A stretch of DNA of 64,000 nucleotides from Bariatricus massiliensis (GTDB lineage: Bacteria > Bacillota > Clostridia > Lachnospirales > Lachnospiraceae). Shown piece by piece: positions 59,701 to 64,000 of this stretch. Under the pieces are notes generated by a model. The model did not search any database. It had not been told where the DNA came from and saw only the letters and a program-made list of their open reading frames with translations. A program made the position numbers and the translations under genes. Positions within the stretch are counted from its first letter, which is position 1. Each line of letters opens with the position of its first letter. The stretch lies in the NCBI RefSeq assembly GCF_900086725.1, contig NZ_LT574836.1:664416-728415 (forward strand), in the 5' to 3' direction.

Positions 59701-60324
59701 ATGAAACGGAAGAAAAGAGGACGACTTGCTTTGGTTTTCTGTGTTGTCATGTTTGTATTTACGGCATGTGGGAAAAGCAAAGAATTTGATGCTGCCGGAT
59801 ATGTGAAATCCGCTCTGGACGCACTCTACAAGGGTGAGTATGCAGAACATGCAAAATATGTGGATGAGGATGACGCTAAGCTGAAAAAGGAGATGGAAGA
59901 GGATTTTACAAGTCAAGTACAGCAGGCCCTGTCCGGAAAGGAATTGACGCAGGAGGATAAAGATAAATACTGTGAATTTGCAGAGAAATTATATACATAT
60001 GCAAAATACGAGGTGGGAGAGTCCAAAGAAGAGGAGGACGGAAATTATACGGTGACAGTGGCAGTAGAGCCCTGTACGGTATGGAAGACGTATTATGCCG
60101 GAATCGAAGAAAAACTGACAGAGTTTTCTTCTGCACGCGATACGTTTTCAGATTCTGAATTGTTCGCCGCACAGCTTGACTACATGAATGAATGTTTAGC
60201 GTCCCCTGCCTTTGATGCAAAGCAGGAGGTTACCGTACGGGTTACCCAGAACAGTAACCATGTATATTCAATTCCTGACGAAGATATGGAAATGCTGGAA
60301 AATGCAATGTTTCCTATCGAATAA
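59701..60324 (+). CDS. Putative lipoprotein, single-domain member of a pair
   Basis: 207 residues. Lipoprotein signal with lipobox FTACG (Cys22), so it is anchored outside the membrane. The mature part is one domain: FDAAGYVKSALDALYKGEY, a central YAKYEVG strand, YTVTVAVEPC, and IPDEDMEMLENAMFPIE at the end. The same domain occurs twice in the next gene. Similar to DUF5105-type lipoproteins of Clostridia, by overall pattern only. Strong AGGAGGAGG ribosome site. Confidence 0.75.
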   Translation: MKRKKRGRLALVFCVVMFVFTACGKSKEFDAAGYVKSALDALYKGEYAEHAKYVDEDDAKLKKEMEEDFTSQVQQALSGKELTQEDKDKYCEFAEKLYTYAKYEVGESKEEEDGNYTVTVAVEPCTVWKTYYAGIEEKLTEFSSARDTFSDSELFAAQLDYMNECLASPAFDAKQEVTVRVTQNSNHVYSIPDEDMEMLENAMFPIE

Positions 60325-60345
60325 TGACAAGAGGAGCGTCAAATC

Positions 60346-61446
60346 ATGAAAACGTTTAAATATATGGGACTGGCTGCCATTGTCCTTTTTATACTGGCAT
60401 TTACAGGGTGCGAGAAACGGCCGTCGCCGAAGGAATATTTGCAATCTGAAATCAAAAAAGTGAAAACAGGAAAGTCCGATATTTATGAAAAGATTTTGGA
60501 AGAGGAATTAGAGCTGGAGGATGGACAGGCATTCCCCGAGGAGCTGAAAGAAGGGTATCTGGTCTTTCTGAAAGAGGCATATTCACATATGAAATATGAG
60601 ATTACAAAGGTGGAAGATAAGAGTAATAACCAATACCGTGTCATCGTATCTGTAGAGCCATTGGATCTAAAAGCTACCGTACAGGATATCACACAAGAAT
60701 ATCTAGCCAATATGCAGTCTGCCAATCTCACCACGGAGACAAAGGAAGTACTTGCGCTGAATCAAGAGGAATTGGAACGTTCAAAGTATACGGACAAGCT
60801 TGAAATTCCGGTACGCATGGATTGGGAGCAGAAGAAATACACGATTAACGAATTTGACTTTTCTGCATTAGTAAGCGCGGCGGTAGCTAACAAATTGGCG
60901 CCTTATCAGATGGTGGAAGAGGTCTTTGACATTCAAAAATATGTGGAAGCATGTCTGGATGCCGATTTCAAAGGTGAGTTCGATGAATACACCCGTCAGA
61001 CCGGACTCACTAAGGAAGAGGCGGAGGCGCAGAGGAACGAGGGGCTGTGGGATTCTGAATTGGAGTCACAGCTGAACTTTACGGAGGAAGAAAAAGGGCG
61101 CTTCACAGAAGCTCTGAAGGGATTTCTCGCATCCGTGTCTTACGAGGTCGGCATTCCACGCAAGGTAGAGGAGAATCACTATACGGTGGAGATTACATAT
61201 ACGCCCAATCTATCATTAAAGAAATGTATGGATGAGGCTATGGCAGCCGTAACTTCTGGCGCCATAACCAGTATGGACGCTTTAAAGCAGGAATACTTGA
61301 CCTCCATGGAAAGCTATGTAAATGCGGGGGAGTATGAAGAACAGGCGGCCGCTACAGTAAATGTTGTGCCGGGAGACGATAATAGACTTCAAATTGTCGA
61401 GGAAGATCTCGAGAGTCTTTACAGTGCAATACTGCCGGTAGAATGA
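60346..61446 (+). CDS. Putative lipoprotein with two copies of the same domain
   Basis: 366 residues. Lipobox AFTGC (Cys21). Residues ~25-185 and ~188-366 are two diverged copies of the domain found in the preceding protein: YMKYEITKVEDKSNNQYRV and VSYEVGIPRKVEENHYTVE match its strand pair, and both halves end in an ALVSA / SLYSAILPVE motif. Tandem duplication plus fusion is the likely history. It starts 21 bases after the first lipoprotein gene. Function unknown; probably a surface or sensor protein. Confidence 0.75.
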   Translation: MKTFKYMGLAAIVLFILAFTGCEKRPSPKEYLQSEIKKVKTGKSDIYEKILEEELELEDGQAFPEELKEGYLVFLKEAYSHMKYEITKVEDKSNNQYRVIVSVEPLDLKATVQDITQEYLANMQSANLTTETKEVLALNQEELERSKYTDKLEIPVRMDWEQKKYTINEFDFSALVSAAVANKLAPYQMVEEVFDIQKYVEACLDADFKGEFDEYTRQTGLTKEEAEAQRNEGLWDSELESQLNFTEEEKGRFTEALKGFLASVSYEVGIPRKVEENHYTVEITYTPNLSLKKCMDEAMAAVTSGAITSMDALKQEYLTSMESYVNAGEYEEQAAATVNVVPGDDNRLQIVEEDLESLYSAILPVE

Positions 61447-61491
61447 TTCGGCGCTGAATAAAACATTTAATATACAGAAAAGGATAAAAAT

Positions 61492-62208
61492 ATGACAGGA
61501 AATACAGGCATAAAATGGTATCATAGTGAACAACTTAAAGTGGTCGCGGCAGCTTCTATGCTGATTGACCATATAGGGGCCGTGTTGATTGAGAATACGG
61601 TTCTGTATGAAAATGTGAATTGGACAATAGCGGCAGTAATATGCCGTCTTATTGGGCGGATAGCCTTCCCGCTATTCTGTTTTCTTCTTGTGGAAGGATT
61701 TATACATACCTCAAATATTAAAAAATATATAGCAAGAATCGGGTTGTTTACTTTGATTTCAGAAGTACCTTTTGATTTGGCGCTGTTTGGAAGAATCACG
61801 CTCTACAGGCAGAATGTGTTTTTTACACTTTTCATCGGACTGCTCATGCTGCTGGCTGTCCAGGCGGTGGAGCAAAAGATGGCCAGCCTTATATACAAAG
61901 GGATTATTCAAGGGCTGATTGTAGTATTGGCCTGTGGTTTGTCCTTTTTCCTGCTGACAGATTACTCCTACATGGGAATTCTGTTGATTGCCGTACTATA
62001 TTTCCTGAGAAATGACACCAAAAAGAAATGTATAGCAGGGGGGATTTTATTCCTCTATGAGTTGACCAGTGTCTTTGCATTTGTCATGATTTACCGCTAC
62101 ACCGGTAAAAAGGGAGAATCCAAGATTCCCAAACAGGCTTTCTACTGGTTCTATCCACTGCATCTGCTGGTTCTGTGGGGAATTAGGTATACAGTGTGTG
62201 GATATTAG
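61492..62208 (+). CDS. TraX family membrane protein
   Basis: 238 residues with about seven membrane helices, TraX-like family: LKVVAAASMLIDHIGAVLIE at the start, RLIGRIAFPLFCFLLVEGF, ISEVPFDLALFG, and a C-terminal FYWFYPLHLLVLWGI. The F-plasmid TraX acetylates pilin; chromosomal Firmicute members are likely acyltransferases of the same fold with unknown targets. No conjugation genes are near, so the name does not indicate a mobile element. Confidence 0.9.
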   Translation: MTGNTGIKWYHSEQLKVVAAASMLIDHIGAVLIENTVLYENVNWTIAAVICRLIGRIAFPLFCFLLVEGFIHTSNIKKYIARIGLFTLISEVPFDLALFGRITLYRQNVFFTLFIGLLMLLAVQAVEQKMASLIYKGIIQGLIVVLACGLSFFLLTDYSYMGILLIAVLYFLRNDTKKKCIAGGILFLYELTSVFAFVMIYRYTGKKGESKIPKQAFYWFYPLHLLVLWGIRYTVCGY

Positions 62209-62224
62209 AAAGACTCCTTGCCGT

Positions 62225-62944
62225 TTACTCGCTGCTTTTTCTTATATTCAAAGACCAGTTAAAATCATCATGATAGATCATTTGATGTGTCATGCCCCCA
62301 TCAATACAGATGTTTTCGCCCGTAATAAAACCGGCTTTATCCGAACAGAGATACAAAACCATATTGGCGATGTCAAGTGGATTTCCCACTCTTCCGGCGG
62401 GATGCTGCGAGGAATCGGCACCATCATATTCAACAAAGCTGGTATCAATCCATCCGGGAGAAATGGAATTGACCCGCACTTTGCCCGCAAAGCTTAGGGC
62501 GAGCGCATGTGTCAAAGCGGATATGCCGCCCTTGGCGGCGGTATAGCTTTCCGTCTGTGGCTGGCTCATTCTGTCGCGCGAGGAGGAGATATTGACAATA
62601 GAGGCACCTGATGCAAAATATTGTGAAAACAATTTAGACAGATAAAACGGCGCCGTCACTCCTACACGCAGAGCATAGTTAAATTCTTCATAAGAACATG
62701 CATCAATGCCTTTCATCAAAGGAAGAGCATTGTTGATTAAATAATCTACATGCCCGTAATCAGAAATCACTTTTTCTGCAAAGCAGGAGAGCGTTTTTTC
62801 ATCGGCGAGATCACCAGTAAAATAGCCGCCGGGTTGTTTATCAATTACACATACAACGGTGCCTTCCTTTTGAAATTCATCGGCAATACACTTGCCAATC
62901 CCCTGTGCACCGCCAGTGATGACGGCAATTTTATTATGGAACAT
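62225..62944 (-). CDS. SDR family oxidoreductase
   Basis: 239 residues: cofactor motif TGGAQGIG (10-17), NNALP, NISSSRDRMSQPQTESYTAAKGG with active-site Ser, Tyr and Lys, and GWIDTSF after it. The closing GENICIDGGMTHQM is the classical SDR ending. Resembles 3-oxoacyl-ACP reductase/glucose dehydrogenase-like members; the substrate is open. GGAGG ribosome site (minus strand) and an extended -10 promoter upstream. Confidence 0.92.
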   Translation of the reverse strand: MFHNKIAVITGGAQGIGKCIADEFQKEGTVVCVIDKQPGGYFTGDLADEKTLSCFAEKVISDYGHVDYLINNALPLMKGIDACSYEEFNYALRVGVTAPFYLSKLFSQYFASGASIVNISSSRDRMSQPQTESYTAAKGGISALTHALALSFAGKVRVNSISPGWIDTSFVEYDGADSSQHPAGRVGNPLDIANMVLYLCSDKAGFITGENICIDGGMTHQMIYHDDFNWSLNIRKSSE

Positions 62945-62976
62945 ATCTTCAGCCTCCTTTGTGAGTTCTGATTTCT

Positions 62977-62985
62977 ATTATACCA
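62977..62985 (-). promoter_or_regulatory. Extended -10 promoter of the SDR gene
   Basis: TGG-TATAAT on the minus strand (62977-62985), 33 bases before the ATG at 62944. No convincing -35 was identified, and no dyad repeat follows, unlike copies A-D. Confidence 0.55.
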
Positions 62986-63105
62986 AATTGCATTGAGAAA
63001 TGACAGTGATGTTGTTAGGTTTTAGTGCTGTGTGCTCGTGTTTTCCCCTTACATTTATTTTTATCTTTTTATGGGTGGTATGACGGTCACTTTTCTTGAT
63101 ATCTG

Positions 63106-63139
63106 AAGCCATGAGGCCGCAGTAGCGATTTCATGGCTT
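63106..63139. repeat. Inverted repeat in the SDR / FMN-protein gap
   Basis: AAGCCATGA (63106-63114) and TCATGGCTT (63131-63139), 16-base loop, 27 bases after the end of the minus-strand FMN-binding gene. Could be its terminator, but the T-tract on that strand is poor. The rest of the 220-base gap shows nothing else. Confidence 0.4.
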
Positions 63140-63165
63140 TACTATGTTTATCATTCGTAATAGCT

Positions 63166-63585
63166 TCAAATATCAAAATCTTCGGAATGAAAATTACTGT
63201 AATATCTTCCCTTGACAGCTGTGAATTTTAGGACGCAATAATCGGGGTCTGTTACACCTTCTGTGTAATACATGGTGTCGCCTTCCCGCCATAACATTTC
63301 TTTAGCCTCCCTTGTCTCTAACACTTCTACAGTACCCAGCAGACTTGCTCCGCGAAAGAAACGCTTATCTACAAAATAAATACTGGCTTTGGGGTTTTCA
63401 CGAAAGAATTTTACTTTGTTTGACGATGTGTTTGTGTGAAACCAAAATACATTGATTCCTTGCCGTTCTCTCGGTTTCAGCATCGCTTTTGTAACTGGGA
63501 ATCCTTCATTATCAATATAGCTGATAAAGACAGTACTGCACTTATCTGCCATATTTCCTATTGTTTGTTCAGGATTTTTCAACAT
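63166..63585 (-). CDS. Pyridoxamine 5'-phosphate oxidase-like (FMN-binding split-barrel) protein
   Basis: 139-residue split-barrel flavin protein: VFISYIDNEGFPVTKAMLKP, VFWFHTNTSSNKVKFFRENP, ASIYFVDKRFFRGASLLGTVEV. This is the PNPOx-like group found in many gut anaerobes; FMN or haem-related binding is likely, true PNPO activity unlikely because the C-terminal part is missing. It is downstream of an HxlR-type regulator gene on the same strand and probably regulated by it. Confidence 0.88.
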   Translation of the reverse strand: MLKNPEQTIGNMADKCSTVFISYIDNEGFPVTKAMLKPRERQGINVFWFHTNTSSNKVKFFRENPKASIYFVDKRFFRGASLLGTVEVLETREAKEMLWREGDTMYYTEGVTDPDYCVLKFTAVKGRYYSNFHSEDFDI

Positions 63586-63633
63586 TAAAACCTCCCTTGT
63601 TTTTATTTTATTTTAACAGGGAGAGGCTCTTTT

Positions 63634-63660
63634 GTACACTACACACTTTTTTGTGTGTAC
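63634..63660 (-). promoter_or_regulatory. Inverted repeat between the HxlR and FMN-protein genes (possible operator)
   Basis: TACACAC (63640-63646) and GTGTGTA (63653-63659) with a six-base T-run between, bounded by GTAC on both sides. HxlR/YodB-type regulators bind GTAC-containing dyads upstream of oxidoreductase genes, so this may be an operator of the FMN gene. Confidence 0.35.
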
Positions 63661-64000
63661 CTAAATTAATCCTTTGCTTTTGAGAAATTCTTCCTTACCG
63701 TCCTCTAACATTAACTCAATTCCTATTTCCTGCATAGAAACTATAACATTTAACATCCGCATGCCTTTGTCTGTAAGGGAGTATTCTACTTTAAGAGGGT
63801 AGCCCTCAAACAATTGTTTTTGTACCATGCCAAAATGCTGCAATTCCCCCAAATGTTGTAACAACATTTTCTGCCCGATTTCGGTTATATCATTCTGTAA
63901 GGTGGAAAGAGAAGCTGCGCCTTTTCCCAACTGCCACAATATAATCGGTTTCCATTTTCCACGTATAATATCATGTGTCAATTCCAGAGGACATGTATAA
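63661..64000 (-). CDS. HxlR family transcriptional regulator, 5' end cut by window
   Basis: Winged helix-turn-helix regulator. The frame is open to the last base, with residues TCPLELTHDIIRGKWKPIIL visible, so the start lies outside; the apparent TTG start at 63981 is internal. The recognition region SLSTLQNDITEIGQKMLLQHL and the YPLKVEYSLTDKG wing are typical. The Cys before Pro-Leu corresponds to the redox-sensing Cys of YodB/HypR-type members. It likely controls the FMN-binding gene in response to an electrophile or thiol stress; that is inference. Confidence 0.9.
   Translation of the reverse strand, partial: YTCPLELTHDIIRGKWKPIILWQLGKGAASLSTLQNDITEIGQKMLLQHLGELQHFGMVQKQLFEGYPLKVEYSLTDKGMRMLNVIVSMQEIGIELMLEDGKEEFLKSKGLI

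Noticed and set aside
61492..62208. TraX as sign of a conjugative element
   Set aside because: No relaxase, integrase, T4SS or attachment repeats nearby; chromosomal TraX-like acyltransferases are common.
62977..63000. Fifth copy of the promoter-linked dyad before the SDR gene
   Set aside because: It shares the TGGTATAAT extended -10 and a GCAATT nearby, but the dyad core is absent downstream of the -10.
63981..63983. TTG as start of the HxlR-type gene
   Set aside because: Conserved residues (TCPLEL) continue upstream in frame to the window edge, so it is an internal Leu codon.

Overview
The window reads as chromosomal core DNA of an anaerobic, spore-forming Firmicute, most likely a gut member of the Lachnospiraceae (Clostridia). 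Supporting this are the sporulation genes yqfC/yqfD, a ylbJ-type gene and a spoVB-type flippase gene; the Gram-positive order ylxM-ffh-rpsP-khpA-rimM-trmD-rplS-lepB-rbgA-rnhB; a short HisG with HisZ; luxS; DUF1847; and a cysteine/glycine-rich small protein of the kind common in this family. Family assignment is inference. I found no rRNA, tRNA, CRISPR array, insertion sequence, phage or plasmid gene. No gene-free stretch exceeds about 230 bases. The first and last genes are cut by the window edges.

Layout. 1-3.8 kb: end of an S66 peptidase gene, SseB-like protein, DEDDh exonuclease, DUF1847 protein, pentapeptide-repeat protein. 3.8-8.6 kb: membrane protein with a disordered linker, LemA, DUF2207 protein, pyrimidine-nucleoside phosphorylase. 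8.6-14.6 kb: yqfC-yqfD-phoH-ybeY, flippase, BofC-like protein, DUF896, 5-formyl-THF cyclo-ligase. 14.6-22.3 kb: luxS (minus strand), histidine phosphatase, LacI-type regulator divergent from galK-galT, P-type ATPase. 22.3-30.8 kb: ABC-F protein, patatin, YjbQ, HD hydrolase, TruA-like synthase, thioesterase, small unknown proteins, Cys-rich protein, intracellular-type subtilase, REC-HD-GYP protein. 30.8-39.2 kb: SRP/ribosome/signal-peptidase cluster with an inserted degenerate sirtuin gene and two lepB copies flanking rbgA. 39.2-53.9 kb: housekeeping genes (pgeF, mscS, rsmD-coaD, ylbJ-type, pepD, M23, m5C methyltransferase, RsuA- and RluA-type pseudouridine synthases, HAD, YgiQ, SDR, RecU). 54.1-59.2 kb: hisZ-G-D-B and a three-domain HisIE fusion. 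59.2-64 kb: small membrane protein, two related lipoproteins, TraX, SDR, FMN-binding protein, HxlR regulator.

How the genes work together. The largest coherent unit couples protein targeting (Ffh, two signal peptidases) with ribosome making (S16, RimM, TrmD, L19, RbgA, and elsewhere YbeY, PhoH, RsmD). The gal genes form a LacI-controlled catabolic unit without galE. The his genes cover the early steps plus HisB and HisIE; hisA, hisF, hisH and hisC are not here.

Most notable non-gene signals: (1) a small dyad repeat joined to an extended -10 promoter (TGGTAtAAT), present four times, in front of a phosphatase gene, truA and (in tandem) an RluA-type gene; (2) a 58-bp near-perfect palindrome centred on the overlapping stop codons of the cyclo-ligase gene and luxS, which gives two unrelated enzymes nearly the same C-terminal peptide; (3) a GC-rich hairpin between the Shine-Dalgarno and start codon of luxS; (4) a HisIE fused to a HisA/HisF-like barrel that lacks both catalytic aspartates.
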